In this document: in pieces, positions 1 to 11,412 of the stretch
Position numbering within the stretch: position 1 is the first letter of the stretch
How the letters are laid out: the number at the start of each line of letters is the position of its first letter
Source of the DNA: Canna indica
Lineage: Eukaryota > Streptophyta > Magnoliopsida > Zingiberales > Cannaceae
Assembly (NCBI GenBank): GCA_034359265.1
Contig: CP136897.1
Coordinates: 30,677,501 to 30,741,500 of the forward strand
DNA: 64,000 nt
Reading direction: 5' to 3'
Notes under the pieces: generated by a model
Seen by the model: the letters and a program-made list of their open reading frames with translations, nothing else
Told to the model about the DNA's origin: nothing
Databases searched by the model: none
Position numbers and translations under genes: made by a program

Positions 1-327
1 TCGTCGGCTAATAAGGGTGAGCGTCCGAGGGATAGCTCGGGGTCATTTTCATCGTCTCTTCGCGCGCCTTTTAGCGCCACGTGAAAAGCTGAAATCGGAC
101 AATAATGCACGGAGTTACGCCCGTTTTAAACGAAAAATAATAATTGAAATCTTATTTTTCTTATTTATTTACAAATTTTAATTTTTCGGGTCGGTTGGTC
201 GATCGAGCCAGCCGTAGAGGTTGCGGCGGGCGATCGACCGCCAAATTTTATGTCGACAACGTCGTCCGTCCTTAACGTTTGGTTAGAAAGATTGGTAAAA
301 AAAAAGATCTCGTCGTGCAATGAAATA

Positions 328-444
328 GGTGCAACACGAGGACTTCCGAGGGGGTCACCCATCCTAGTACTACTCTCGCCCAAGCACGCTTAACTTCGGA
401 GTTCTGATGGGATCCGGTGCGTTAGTGCTGGTATGATCGCACCC
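328..444 (-). rRNA. 5S rRNA: 5S rRNA, copy 1, T run lost
   Basis: 117 nt, one difference (G97C). The T run just after the gene is gone: the flank reads aaataggtgcaac, as if the agtaaaaaaaa segment was deleted between two aggt-like ends. The next T run in RNA sense is about 22 bp further on. Pairs with copy 116. Confidence 0.95.
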
Positions 445-813
445 GTGATGCAATTCTGATCGTCGGCTAATAAGGGTGAGCGTCCGAGGGATAGCTCGGG
501 GTCATTTTCTTCGTCTCTTCGCGCGCCTTTTAGCGCCACGTGAAAAGCTAAAATCGGACAATAATGCACGGAGTTACGCCCGTTTTAAACGAAAAATAAT
601 AATTGAAATGTTATATTTCTTATTTATTTACAAATTTTAATTTTTCGGATCGGTTGGTCGATCGAGCCGGCCGTAGAGGTTGCGGCGGGCCCTGCGCGGG
701 CGATCGACATCCAAATTTTATGTCGACGACGTCGTCCGTCCTTAACGTTTGGTTAGAAAGATTGGTAAAAAAAATGATCTCGTCGTGCAATCAAATAGGT
801 AGTAAAAAAAAAA

Positions 814-930
814 GGTGCAACACGAGGACTTCCCACGGGGTCACCCATCCTAGTACTACTCTCGCCCAAGCACGCTTCACTTAGGAGTTCTGATGGGATC
901 CGGTGCGTTAGTGCTGGTATGATCGCACCC
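814..930 (-). rRNA. 5S rRNA: 5S rRNA, copy 2
   Basis: 117 nt with C95G, T53G in the A box and G48T. T10 run follows. Confidence 0.96.
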
Positions 931-1299
931 ATGATGCAATTCTGATCGTCGGCTAATAAGGGTGAGCGTCCGAGGGATAGCTCGGGGTCATTTTCTTCGT
1001 CTCTTCGCGCGCCTTTTAGCGCCACGTGAAAAGCTGAAATCGGACAATAATGCACGGAGTTACGCCCGTTTTAAACCAAAAATAATAATTGAAATGTTAT
1101 ATTTCTTATTTATTTACAAATTTTAATTTTTCGGCTCGGTTGGTCGATCGAGCCGGCCGTAGAGGTTGCGGCGGGCCCCGCGCGGGCGATCGACAGCCAA
1201 ATTTTTTGTCGACGACGTCGTCCGTCCTTAACGTTTGGTTAGGAAGATTGGTAAAAAAAATGATATCGTCGTGCAATCAAATTGGTAGTAAAAAAAAAA

Positions 1300-1407
1300 G
1301 GTACAACACGAGGACTTCCCAGTGGGTCACCAATCCTAGTACTACTCTCGCCGAAGCACGCTTAACTTCGGAGTTCTGATGGGATCCGGTGAGTTAGTGC
1401 TGGTATG
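1300..1407 (-). pseudogene. 5S rRNA copy 3, decapitated (type A)
   Basis: 108 nt: RNA nt 1-9 missing; joined at ATG to the spacer A/T tract (ggtatg|ttattttt). Also ggtac start and changes at cagtggg, accaatcc, gccgaagc, tgagttag. Same lineage as copies 117 and 126. Next gene only 311 bp away. Confidence 0.93.
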
Positions 1408-1610
1408 TTATTTTTCTTATTTATTTACAAATTTTAATTTTTCGGGTCGGTTGGTCGATCGAGCCGGCCGTAGAGGTTGCGGCGGGCCCCGCGCGGGCGA
1501 TCGACAGCCAAATTTTATGTCGACGACATCGTCCGTCTCCTAACATTTGGTTAGAAAGATTGGTAAAAAAAATGATCTCATTGTGCAATCAAATAGGTAG
1601 TAAAAAGAAA

Positions 1611-1727
1611 GGTGCAACACGAAGACTTCCCAGGGGGTCACCCATCCTAGTACTACTCTCGCCCAAGCACGCTTAACTTCGGAGTTCTGATGGGATCCGG
1701 TGCGTTAGTGCTGGTATGATCGCACCC
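1611..1727 (-). rRNA. 5S rRNA: 5S rRNA, copy 4
   Basis: 117 nt with C105T. Its T run is split by one base (aaaaagaaa on the plus strand). Confidence 0.96.
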
Positions 1728-2096
1728 GTGAAGTACTTCTGATCGTCGGCTAATAAGGGTGAGCGTCCGAGGGATAGCTCGGGGTCATTTTCATCGTCTC
1801 TTCGCGCGCCTTTTAGCGCCACGTGAAAAGCTGAAATCGGACAATAATGCACGGAGTTACGCCCGTTTTAAACGAAACATAATAATTGAAATGTTATATT
1901 TCTTATTTATTTACAAATTTTAATTTTTCGGGTCGGTTGGTCGATCGAGGCGGCCGTAGTGGTGGCGGCGGGTCCCGCGTGGGCGATCGACAGCCAAATT
2001 TTATGTCGACGACGTCGTCCGTCCTTAACGTTTGGTTAGAAAGATTGGTAAAAAAAATGATATCGTCGTGCAATCGAATAGGTAGTTAAAAAAAAA

Positions 2097-2213
2097 GGTG
2101 CAACACGAGGACTTCCCACGGGGTCACCCATCCTAGTACTACTCTCGCCCAAGCACGCTTAACTTAGGAGTTCTGATGGGATCCGGTGCGTTAGTGCTGG
2201 TATGATCGCACCC
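2097..2213 (-). rRNA. 5S rRNA: 5S rRNA, copy 5
   Basis: 117 nt, class C95G + G48T. Counterparts: copies 119 and 128. Confidence 0.97.
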
Positions 2214-2581
2214 ATGATGCAATTCTGATCGTCGGCTAATAAGGGTGAGCGTCCGAGGGATAGCTCGGGGTCATTTTCTTCGTCTCTTCGCGTGCCTTTT
2301 AGCGCCACGTGAAAATCTGAAATCGGACAAAAATGCACGGAGTTACGCCCGTTTTAAACGAAAAATAATAATTGAAATGTTATTTTTCTTATTTATTTAC
2401 AAATTTTAATTTTTCGGGTCGGTTGGTCGATCGAGCCGGCCGTAGAGGTTACGGCGGGCCCCGCGCGGGCGATCGATAGCCAAATTTTATGTCGACGACG
2501 TCGTCCGTCCTTAACGTTTGGTTAGAAAGATTGGTAAAAAAAATGATCTCGTCGTGCAATCAAATAGGTATTAAAAAAAAA

Positions 2582-2698
2582 GGTGCAACACGAGGACTTC
2601 CTAGGGGGTCACCCATCCTAGTACTACTCTCACCCAAGCACGCTTAACTTCGGAGTTCTGATGGGATCCGGTGCGTTAGTGGTGGTATGATCGCACCC
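2582..2698 (-). rRNA. 5S rRNA: 5S rRNA, copy 6
   Basis: 117 nt with G97A, C67T and G17C. Counterparts: copies 120 and 129. Confidence 0.96.
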
Positions 2699-3065
2699 AT
2701 CATGCACTTCTGATCGTCGGCTAATAAGGGTGAGCGTCCGAGGGATAGCTCGGGGTCATTTTCTTCGTCTCTTCGCGCGCCTTTTAGCGCCACGTGAAAA
2801 GCTGAAATCGAACAATAATGCACGGAGTTACGCCCGTTTTAAACGAAAAATAATAATTGAAATCTTATTTTTCTTATTTATTTACAAATTTTAATTTTTC
2901 GGGTCGGTTGGTCGATCGAGCCGGCCGTAGAGGTGGCGGCGGGCCCCGCGCGGGCGATCGACAGCCAAGATTTATGACGACGACGTCGTCCGTCCTTAAC
3001 GTTTGGTTAGAAAGATTGGTAAAAAAATGCTCTCGTCGTGCAATCAAATAGGTAGTAGAAAAACA

Positions 3066-3180
3066 AGTGCAGCACGAGGACTTCCCAGGGGTCACCATCC
3101 TAGTACTACTCTCGCCCACGCACGCTTAACTTCGTAGTTCAGATGGGATCTGGTGCGTTAGTGCTAGTATGATCGCACCG
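3066..3180 (-). rRNA. 5S rRNA: 5S rRNA copy 7, divergent 115-nt class
   Basis: Two 1-nt deletions in the C box region (caggggtcaccatcc), changes in the A box (cccacgc), BamHI site lost, and +1 G replaced by C. Probably not functional. Counterparts: 121, 130, 138. Confidence 0.85.
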
Positions 3181-3547
3181 GTCATGCACTTCTGATCGTC
3201 GGCTAATAAGGGTGAGCATCCGAAGGACAACTCGGGGTCATTTTCTTCGTCTCTTCGCGCTCCTTTCAGCGCCACGTGAAAAGCTAAAATCGGACAGTAA
3301 TGCACGGACTTACGCCCGTTTGAAACGAAAAATTTTAATTAAATGTTATTTTAATTATTTTTTTACAAATTTTAATTTTTCGGGTCGGTTAGTCGATCGA
3401 GCCGGCCGTAGAGGTTGCGGCGGGCCCCGCGCGGGCAATCGATAGCCAAATTTTATGGCGACGTCGTCGTCCGTCCTTAACGTTTGGTTCGAAAGATTGG
3501 TAAAAAAAATGATCTCGTCGTGGAATCAAATAGGTAGTAAAAAAAAA

Positions 3548-3664
3548 GGTGCAACACGAGGACTTCCCAGGGGATCACCCATCCTAGTACTACTCTCGCC
3601 CAAGCACGCTTAACTTCGGATTTTTGAAGGGATCCGGTGCGTTAGTGTTGCTATGATCGCACCC
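3548..3664 (-). rRNA. 5S rRNA: 5S rRNA, copy 8
   Basis: 117 nt. Marks: gggatcaccc, ggatttttgaaggg and gtgttgctatg (nt 14 and 17 changed). Counterparts: 122 and 131. Confidence 0.93.
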
Positions 3665-4031
3665 ATCATGCACTTCTGATCGTCGGCTAATAAGGGTGAG
3701 CGTCCGAGGGACAACTCGGGGTCATTTTCTTCATCTCTTCGCGTGCCTTTCAGCGCCACGTGAAAAGCTGAAATCGGACAATAATGCACGGAGTTACTCC
3801 CGTTTTAAACGAAAAATAATAATTGAAATGTTATTTTTCTTATTTATTTACAAATTTTAATTTTTTGGGTCGGTTGGTCAATCGAGCCGGCCGTAGAGGT
3901 TGCGGCGGGCCCCGCGCGGGCAATCGACAGCCAAGATTTATGACAATGACGTCGTCCGTCCTTAACGTTTGGTTAGAAAGATTGGTAAAAAAATGATCTC
4001 GTCGTGCAATCAAATAGGTAGTAAAAAAACA

Positions 4032-4147
4032 AGTGCAGCACGAGGACTTCCCAGGGGTCACCCATACTAGTACTACTCTCGCCCACGCACGCTTAACTTC
4101 GGAGTTCAGATGGGATCCGGTGCGTTAGTGCTAGTATGATCGCACTG
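4032..4147 (-). rRNA. 5S rRNA: 5S rRNA copy 9, divergent 116-nt class
   Basis: One-base deletion in loop D, cccacgc in the A box, C15T, first RNA bases CAGTGC in place of GGGTGC. Counterpart: 133. Likely defective. Confidence 0.85.
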
Positions 4148-4515
4148 GTCATGCACTTTTGATCGTCGGCTAATAAGGGTGAGAGTCCGAGGGACAACTC
4201 GGGGTCATTTTCTTCGTCTCTTCGCGTGCCTTTCAGCGCCTCGTGAAAAGCTGAAATCGGACAATAATGAACGGAGTTACGCCCGTTTTAAACGAAAAAT
4301 AATAATTGAAATGTTATTTTTCTTATTTATTTACAAATTTTAATTTTTCGGGTCGGTTGGTCGATCGAGCCAGCAGTAGAGGTTGCGGCGGGCCCCGCGC
4401 GGGCGATCGACAGCCAAGATTTATTGTGACGACGTCGTCCGTTCTTAACATTTGGTTAGAAAGATTGGTAAAAAAAATGATCTCGTCGTGCAATCAAATA
4501 GGTAGTAAAAAAAAA

Positions 4516-4632
4516 GGTGCAACACGAGGACTTCCGAAGGGGTCACACATCGTAGTACTACTCTCGCCCATGCACGCTTAACTTCGGAGTTCTGATGGGA
4601 TCCGGTGCGTTAGTGCTGGTATGATCGCACTC
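4516..4632 (-). rRNA. 5S rRNA: 5S rRNA, copy 10
   Basis: 117 nt. Marks: ccgaagggg, gtcacacatcg, cccatgcacg and G2A. Counterpart: 134. Confidence 0.93.
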
Positions 4633-4999
4633 AATATGCACTTCTGATCATCGGCTAATAAGGTGAGCGTCCGAGGGAGAGTTCGGGGGTCATTTTCTTC
4701 GTCTCTTCGCGCGCCTTTCAGCGCCACGTGAAAAGCTAAAATCGGACAGTAATGCACGGACTTACGCCCGTTTTAAACGAAAAATTTTAATTAAATGTTA
4801 TTTTACTTATTTATTTACAAATTTTAATTTTTCGGGTCGGTTAGTCGATCGAGCCGGCCGTAGAGGTTGCGGCGGGCCCCGCGCGGGCGATCGACAGCCA
4901 AGATTTATTGTGACGACGTCGTCCGTCCTTAACGTTTGGTTAGAAAGATTGGTAAAAAAAATAATCTCGTCGTGCAATCAAATAGGTAGTAAAAAAACA

Positions 5000-5116
5000 A
5001 GTGCAACACGAGGACTTCCCAAGGGGTCACCCATCTTAGTACCACTCTCGCGCAAGCACGCTTAACTTCGGAGTTCTGATGGGATCCGGTGCGTTAGTGC
5101 TAGTATGATCGCACCC
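5000..5116 (-). rRNA. 5S rRNA: 5S rRNA, copy 11
   Basis: 117 nt with C117T, C95T, A74G, G65C and C15T. T run preceded by a split (aaaaaaacaa). Confidence 0.94.
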
Positions 5117-5484
5117 GTCATGCACTTCTGATCGTCGGCTAATAAGGGTGAGCGTCCGAGGGACAACTCGGGGTCATTTTCTTCGTCTCTTCGCGTGCCT
5201 TTCACCGCCACGTGAAAAGTTGAAATCGGACAATAATGCACGGAGTTACGCCCGTTTTAAATGAAAAATAATAATTAGAATGTTATTTTTCTTATTTATT
5301 TACAAATTTTAATTTTTCGGGTCGGTTGGTCGATCGAGCCGGCAGTAGAGGTTGCGGCGAGCCCCGCGCGGGCGATCGACAGCCAAGATTTATGGCGACG
5401 ACGTCGTCCGTCCTTAACGTTTGGTTAGAAAAATTTGTAAAAAAAATGATCTCGTCGTGCAATCAAATAGGTAGTAAAAAAAAA

Positions 5485-5601
5485 GGTGCAACACGAGGAC
5501 TTCCCAAGGGGTCACCCATCCTACTACCACTCTCGCGCAAGCCTGCTTAACTTCGGAGTTCTGATGGGATCCGGTGCGTTAGTGCTAGTATGATCGCACC
5601 C
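5485..5601 (-). rRNA. 5S rRNA: 5S rRNA, copy 12
   Basis: 117 nt with C95T, cctactaccac, gcgcaagcctgc in the A box and C15T. Confidence 0.94.
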
Positions 5602-5969
5602 GTCATGCACTTCTGATCGTCGGCTAATAAGGGTGAGCGTCCGAGGGACAACTCGGGGTCATTTTCTTCGTCTCTTCGCGTGCCTTTCAACGCCACGTAA
5701 AAAGCTGAAATCGGACAATAATGCACGGAGTTACGCCCGTTTTAAATGAAAAATAATAATTGAAATGTTATTTTTCTTATTTATTTACAAATTTTAATTT
5801 TTCGGGTCGGTTGATCGATCGAGCCGGCCGTAGAGGTTGCGGCGGGCCCCGCGCGGGCCATCGACAGCCAAGATTTATGGCGACGACGTCGTCCGTCCTT
5901 AAGGTTTGGTTAGAAAGATTGGTAAAAAAAATAATCTCATCGTGCAATCAAATAGGTAGTAAAAAAACA

Positions 5970-6086
5970 AGTGCAACACGCGGACTTCCCAAGGGGTCAC
6001 CCATCCTACTACCACTCTCGCGCAAGCCTGCTTAACTTCGAAGTTCTGATGGGATCCGGTGCGTTAGTGGTAGTATGATCGCACCC
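5970..6086 (-). rRNA. 5S rRNA: 5S rRNA, copy 13
   Basis: 117 nt. Shares cctactaccac and gcgcaagcctgc with copy 12; adds C117T, acgcgg near the 3' end, C46T and two changes at nt 15-17. Confidence 0.93.
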
Positions 6087-6454
6087 GTCATGCACTTCTA
6101 ATCGTCGGCTAATAAGGGTGAGCGTCCGAGGGACAACTCGGGGTCATTTTCTTCGTCTCTTCGCGTGCCTTTCAACGCCACGTAAAAAGCTGAAATCGGA
6201 CAATAATGAACGGAGTTACGCCCTTTTTAAACGAAAAATAATAATTGAAATGTTATTTTTCTTATTTATTTACAAATTTTAATTTTTCGGGTTGGTTGGT
6301 CGATCGAGCCGGCCGTAGAGGTTGCGGCGGGCCCCGCGCGGGCGATCGACAGCCAAAATTTATGGCGACGACGTCGTCCGTCCTTAACGTTTGGTTAGAA
6401 AGATCAGTAAAAAAAATGATCTCATCGTGCAATGAAATTGGTAGTAAAAAAAAA

Positions 6455-6571
6455 GGTGCAACGCGAGGACTTCCCAAGGGGTCACCCATCCTAGTACTAC
6501 TCTCGCCCAAGCACGATTATCTTCAGAGTTCTGATGGGATCCGGTGCGTTAGTGCTGGTATAATCGCACCC
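6455..6571 (-). rRNA. 5S rRNA: 5S rRNA, copy 14
   Basis: 117 nt with T109C, C95T, gcacgattatcttcagag (four changes at nt 45-56) and gtataatcg near the 5' end. Confidence 0.93.
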
Positions 6572-6930
6572 GATATGCACTTCTGATCGTCGGCTAATAA
6601 GGGCGAGCGTCCGAGGGAGAGTTCGGGGGTCATTTTCTTCGTCTCTTTGCACGCCTTTCAGCGCCACGTGAAAAGCTGAAATCGGACAATAATATACGGA
6701 GTTACGCCCATTTTAAACGAAAAATAATAATTGAAATGTTATTTTTCTTATTTATTTATAAATTTTAATTTTTCGGGTCGGTTGGTCGATCGAGCCGGCC
6801 ATAGAGGTTGCGGTGGGCGATCGACAGCCAAATTTTATGGCGACGACGTCGTCCGTCCTTAACGTTTGGTTAGAAAGATTAGTAAAAAAAATGATCTCGT
6901 CGTGCAATCAAATAGGTAGTAAAAAACAAA

Positions 6931-7047
6931 GATGCAACACGAGAACTTCCCAGGGGGTCACGCATCCTAGTACTACTCTCGCCCAAACACGCTTAACTTC
7001 GGAGTTCTGATGGGATCCGGTGCGTTAGTGGTGGTATAATCGCACCC
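6931..7047 (-). rRNA. 5S rRNA: 5S rRNA, copy 15
   Basis: 117 nt with C116T, gagaac, cacgcatcc, ccaaacacg (A box) and ggtggtataatc. Confidence 0.93.
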
Positions 7048-7415
7048 GTCATGCACTTCTGATCGTCGGCTAATAAGGGTGAGCGTCCGAGGGACAGCTC
7101 GGGGTCATTTTCTTCGTCTCTTCGCGCGCCTTTCAGCGCCACGTGAAAAGCTGAAATCGGACAATAATGCACCGAGTTACGCACATTTTAAACGAAAAAT
7201 AATAATTGAAATGTTACTTTTCTTATTTATTTACAAATTTTAATTTTTGGGGTCGGTTGGTCGATCGAGCCGGCCGTAGAGGTTGCGGCGGGCCCCGCGC
7301 GGGCGATCGACAGCCAAGATTTATGGCGACGACATCGTCCGTCCTTAACGTTTGGTTAGAAAGATTGGTAAAAAAAATGTTCTCGGCGTGCAATCAAATA
7401 GGTAGTAAAAAAACA

Positions 7416-7532
7416 AGTGCAACACGAGGACTTCCCAGGGGGTCACCGATCCTAGTACTACTCTCGCCCAAGCACGCTTAACTTCGGAGTTCTGATGGGA
7501 TCCATTGCATTAGTGCTGGTATGATCGCACCC
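7416..7532 (-). rRNA. 5S rRNA: 5S rRNA, copy 16
   Basis: 117 nt with C117T, G85C and ggatccattgcattag (C24T plus two neighbours). Confidence 0.94.
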
Positions 7533-7900
7533 GTCATGCACTTCTGATCGTCGGCTAATAAGGGTGAGCGTCCGAGGGATAGCTCAGGGTCATTTTCTTC
7601 GTCTCTTCGCGCGCCTTTTAGCGCCACGTGAAAAGCTAAAATCGGACAATAATGCACGGAGTTACGCCCGTTTTAAACGAAAAATAATAATTGAAATGTT
7701 ATTTTTCTTATTTATTTACTAATTTTAATTTTTCGGGTCGGTTGGTAGATCGAGCCGGCCGTAAAGGTTGCGGCGGGCCCCGCGCGGGCGATCGACAGCC
7801 AAATTTTATGGCGACGATGTCGTCCGTACTTAACGTTTGGTTAGAAAGATTGGTAAAAAAAATGATCTCGTCGTGCAATCAAGTAGGTAGTAAAAAAAAA

Positions 7901-8008
7901 GGTGCAACACGAGGACTTCCCAGGGGGTCACCCATCCTAGTACTACTCACACCCAAGCACGCTTAACTTCTGAGTTCTGATGGGATCCGGTGCGTTAGTG
8001 CTAGTATG
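7901..8008 (-). pseudogene. 5S rRNA copy 17, decapitated (type B)
   Basis: 108 nt. RNA nt 1-9 and most of the spacer are missing; the gene joins tatg|gcgacaacgtc, and the next gene starts 91 bp later. Also tactcacaccc and C15T. Confidence 0.93.
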
Positions 8009-8098
8009 GCGACAACGTCATGCGTCCTTAATGTTTGGTTAGAAAGATTGGTAAAAAAAATGATGTCGTCGTGCAACCAAATACGTAGTAAAAAAAAA

Positions 8099-8215
8099 GG
8101 TGCAACACGAGGACTTTCCAGGCGGTCACCCATCCTAGTACAACTCTCTCCCAAGCACGCTTAACTTCGGAGTTCTGAAGGGATCCGGTGCGTTAGTGCT
8201 GGTATGATCGAGCCC
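8099..8215 (-). rRNA. 5S rRNA: 5S rRNA, copy 18
   Basis: 117 nt with gactttccaggcgg, acaactctctccc, gaagggatcc and 5' RNA start GGGCTCG. 5' flank has ataaggttttgc. Only about 90 bp separates it from copy 17. Confidence 0.92.
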
Positions 8216-8583
8216 GTCATGCACTTCTGATCGTCGGCTAATAAGGTTTTGCATCCGAGGGACAGCTCGGGGTCGTTTTCTTCATCTCTTCGCGCGCCTT
8301 TCAGCGCCACGTGAAAAGCTGAAATCGGACAATAATGCACGGAGTTACGCCCGTTTTAAACGAAAAATAATAATTGAAATGTTATTTTTCTTATTTATTT
8401 ACAAATTTTAATTTTTCGGGTCGGTTGGTCGATCGAGCCGGCCGTAGAGGTTGCGGCGGGCCCCGCGCGGGCGAACGACAACCAAACTTTATGGCGACGA
8501 CGTCGTCCGTCCTTAACGTTTGGTTAGAAAGATTGGTAAAAAAAATGATGTCGTCGTGCAATCAAGTAGGTAGTAAAAAAAAA

Positions 8584-8700
8584 GGTGCAACACAAGGACT
8601 TCCCAGGGGGTCACCCATCCTAGTACTACTCTCGCCCTAGCATGCTTAACTTCGGAGTTCTGATGGGATCCGGTGCGTTAGTGCTAGTATGATCGCACCT
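8584..8700 (-). rRNA. 5S rRNA: 5S rRNA, copy 19
   Basis: 117 nt with acacaagg, ccctagcatgc in the A box, C15T and G1A. Confidence 0.93.
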
Positions 8701-9069
8701 GATATGCACTTCTGATTGTCGGCTAATAAGGGTGAGCATCCGAGGGAGAGTTCGGGGGTCATTTTCTTCGTCTCTTCACGCGCCTTTCAGCGCCACGTGA
8801 AAAGCTGAAATCGGACAATAATGCACGGAGTTACACCCGTTTTAAACGAAAAATAATAATTGAAATGTTATTTTTCTTATTTATTTACAAATTTTAATTT
8901 TTCGGGTCGGTTGGTCGATTGAGCCGGCCGTAGAGGTTGGGGAGGGCCCCGCGCGGGCGATCGACAGCCAAATTTTATGGCGACGACATCGTCCGTCCAT
9001 AACATTTGGTTAGAAAGATTGGTAAAAAAAATGATCTCGTCGTGCAATCACATAGGTAGTAAAAAAATA

Positions 9070-9186
9070 AGTGCAACACGAGGACTTCCCAGGGGGTAAC
9101 CCATCCTAGTACTACTCACGCCCAAGCACGCTTAACTTCGGAGTTCTGATGGGATCCGGTGCGTTAGTGCTGTTATGATCGCACCC
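9070..9186 (-). rRNA. 5S rRNA: 5S rRNA, copy 20
   Basis: 117 nt with C117T, gggggtaaccc (C box), tactcacgccc and C14A. Confidence 0.93.
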
Positions 9187-9554
9187 GTCATGCACTTCTG
9201 ATTGTCGGCTAATAAGGGTGAGCGTCCGAGGGATAGCTCGGGGTCATTTTCTTCGTCTCTTCGCGCGCCTTTCAGCCCCACGTGAAAAGCTGAAATCGGA
9301 CAATAATGCACGGAGTTACGCCCGTTTTAAACGAAAAATAATAATTGAAATGTTATTTTTCTTATTTATTTACAAATTTTAATTTTTCGGGTCGGTTGGT
9401 CGATAGAGCCGGCCGTAGAGGTTGCGGCGGGCCCCGTGCGGGTGATCGACAACCAAATTTTATGGCGACGACGTCGTCCGTCCTTAACGTTTGGTTAGAA
9501 AGATTGGTAAAAAAAATGATGTCGTTGTGCAATCAAATAGGTAGTAAAAAAAAA

Positions 9555-9660
9555 GGTGAAACGAGGACTTCCCAGGGGGTCACCCATCCTAGTACTACTC
9601 TCGCCCAAGCATGCTTAACTTCGGAGTTCTGGTGGGATCCGGTGCGTTAGTGCTAGTATG
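9555..9660 (-). pseudogene. 5S rRNA copy 21, decapitated (type B)
   Basis: 106 nt: 5' cut at ATG (tatg|gcgacgacg) and a 2-nt loss near the 3' end (ggtgaaacgagg). Also agcatgc and C15T. Counterpart: copy 29. Confidence 0.92.
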
Positions 9661-9749
9661 GCGACGACGTCATCCGTCCTTAATGTTTGGTTAGAAAGAT
9701 TGATAAAAAAATGATTTCGTCGTGCAATCAAATACGTAGTATAAAAAAA

Positions 9750-9866
9750 GGTGCAACACGAGGACTCTCCAGGCGGTCACCCATCCTAGTACTACTCTCT
9801 CCCAAGTACGCTTAACTTCGGAGTTCTGATGGGATCCTGTGCGTTAGTGCTGGTATGATCGCACCC
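9750..9866 (-). rRNA. 5S rRNA: 5S rRNA, copy 22
   Basis: 117 nt with gactctccaggcgg, ctctcccaagtacg and ggatcctgtgc. 5' flank has cttatgatcttcgg. Confidence 0.93.
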
Positions 9867-10234
9867 GTCGTGCACTTATGATCTTCGGCTAATAAGGGTG
9901 AGCGTCCGAGGGATAGCTCGGGGTCATTTTCTTCGTCTCTTCGCGCGCCTTTTAGCGCTACGTGAAAAGCTGAAATCAGACAATAATGCACGGAGTTACG
10001 CCCGTTTTAAACGAAAAATAATAACTAAAATGTTATTTTTCTTATTTATTTACAAATTTTAATTTTTCGGGTTAGTTGGTCGATCGAGCCGGCCGTAGAG
10101 GTTGCGGCGGGCCCCGCGCGAGCGATCGACAGCCAAATTTTATGGCGACGACATCGTCCGTCCTTAACGTTTCGTTAGAAAGAGTGGTAAAAAAAATGAT
10201 CTCGTTGTGCAATCAAATAGGTAGTAAAAAAACA

Positions 10235-10351
10235 AGTGCAACACGAGTACTTCCCTGGGGGTCACCCATCCTAGTAGTACTCTTGCCCAAGCACGCTTAA
10301 CTTCGGAGTTCTGATGGGATCCGGTGCGTTACTGCTGTTATGATTCCACCC
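10235..10351 (-). rRNA. 5S rRNA: 5S rRNA, copy 23
   Basis: 117 nt with C117T, gagtacttccctggg, tagtagtactcttg, and a changed 5' end (actgctgttatgattccaccc). Counterpart: copy 31. Confidence 0.92.
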
Positions 10352-10720
10352 GTCATGCACTTCTGATCGTCGGCTAATAAGGGTGAGCGACCGAGGGACA
10401 GCTCGGGGTCATTTTCTTCGTTTCTTCCCGCGCCTTTCAGCGCCACGTGAAAAGCTGAAATCGGACAATAATGCACGGAGTTACGCCCGTTTTAAACGAA
10501 AAATAATAACTGAAATGTTATTTTTCTTATTTCTTTACAAATTTTAATTTTTCGGGTTAGTTGGTCGATCGAGCCGGCCGTAGAGGTTTCGGCGGGCCCA
10601 CGCGCGGGCGATCGACAGCCAAGATTTATGGCGACGAAGTCGTCCGTCCTTAACATTTCGTTAGAAAGATTGGTAAAAAAAATGATCTCGTCGTGCAATC
10701 AAATAGGTAGTAAAAAAAAA

Positions 10721-10828
10721 GGTGCAACACGAGGACTTCCCAGGGGGTCACCCATCCTAGTACTACTCTCGCCCAAGCATGCTTAACTTCGGAGTTCTGA
10801 TGGGATCCGGTGCGTTAGTGCTAGTATG
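10721..10828 (-). pseudogene. 5S rRNA copy 24, decapitated (type B)
   Basis: 108 nt, cut at ATG and joined to gcgacgacgtcat; agcatgc and C15T. Followed by the excised copy 25. Confidence 0.93.
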
Positions 10829-10917
10829 GCGACGACGTCATCCGTCCTTAATGTTTGGTTAGAAAGATTGATAAAAAAATGATCTCGTCGTGCAATCAAA
10901 TACGTAGTAAAAAAAAA

Positions 10918-10931
10918 GGTGCAACACGAGG
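10918..10931 (-). pseudogene. 5S rRNA copy 25, 14-nt remnant
   Basis: Only the 3' end (ggtgcaacacgagg on the plus strand) is left after a T run; it runs straight into tgcgcttctgatcttcgg, the normal 5' flank. About 100 bp of the gene is gone, so this unit has a spacer and no gene. Confidence 0.9.
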
Positions 10932-11295
10932 TGCGCTTCTGATCTTCGGCTAATAAGGGTGAGCGTCCGAGGGATAGCTCGGGGTCATATTCTTCGTCTC
11001 TTCGCGCGCCTTTTAGCGCTACGTGAAAAGCTGAAATCAGACAATAATGCACGGAGTTACGCCCGTTTTAAACGAAAAATAATAACTAAAATGTTATTTT
11101 TCTTATTTATTTACAAATTTTAATTTTTCGGGTTTGTTGGTCGATCGAGCCGGCCGTAGAGGTTGCGGCGGGCCCCGCGCGGGCGATCGACAGCCAAATT
11201 TTATGGCGACGACGTCGTCCGTCCTTAACGTTTCGTTAGAAAGATTGGTAAAAAAAATGATCTCGTTGTGCAATCAAATAGGTAGTAAAAAAAAG

Positions 11296-11412
11296 GGTGC
11301 AACACGAGGACTTCCCTAGGGGTCACCCATCCTAGTACTACTCTCGCCCAAGCATGCTTAACTTCGAAATTTTTATGGGATCCGGTGCGTTAGTGCTGGT
11401 ATGATCGCACCC
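11296..11412 (-). rRNA. 5S rRNA: 5S rRNA, copy 26
   Basis: 117 nt with ccctagggg, agcatgc and cttcgaaatttttatggg (several changes at nt 38-46). 5' flank has taatatggg. Confidence 0.93.

Larger units (their letters stand above)
560..4870. repeat. Left-end block that recurs at 56678-61480
   Basis: Copies 3-8 lie exactly 56118 bp before copies 126-131, in the same order and with the same private variants, including a decapitated copy, a 115-nt copy and a copy with ATTTTTGAAGGGATCC. Copies 9-10 pair with 133-134 at 56603 bp, so the right block holds one extra 485-bp unit (copy 132). Confidence 0.9.

Noticed and set aside
1300..1407. Decapitated copies as sequencing errors.
   Set aside because: The same junctions recur in many places with shared private variants, and with two partner sites. 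Random error would not give this, though assembly duplication of blocks remains possible.
2857..3051. Bacterial or organellar origin of the 5S genes.
   Set aside because: The gene has the eukaryotic internal control region and T-run terminators, stands alone without 16S/23S genes, and matches plant nuclear 5S in sequence.
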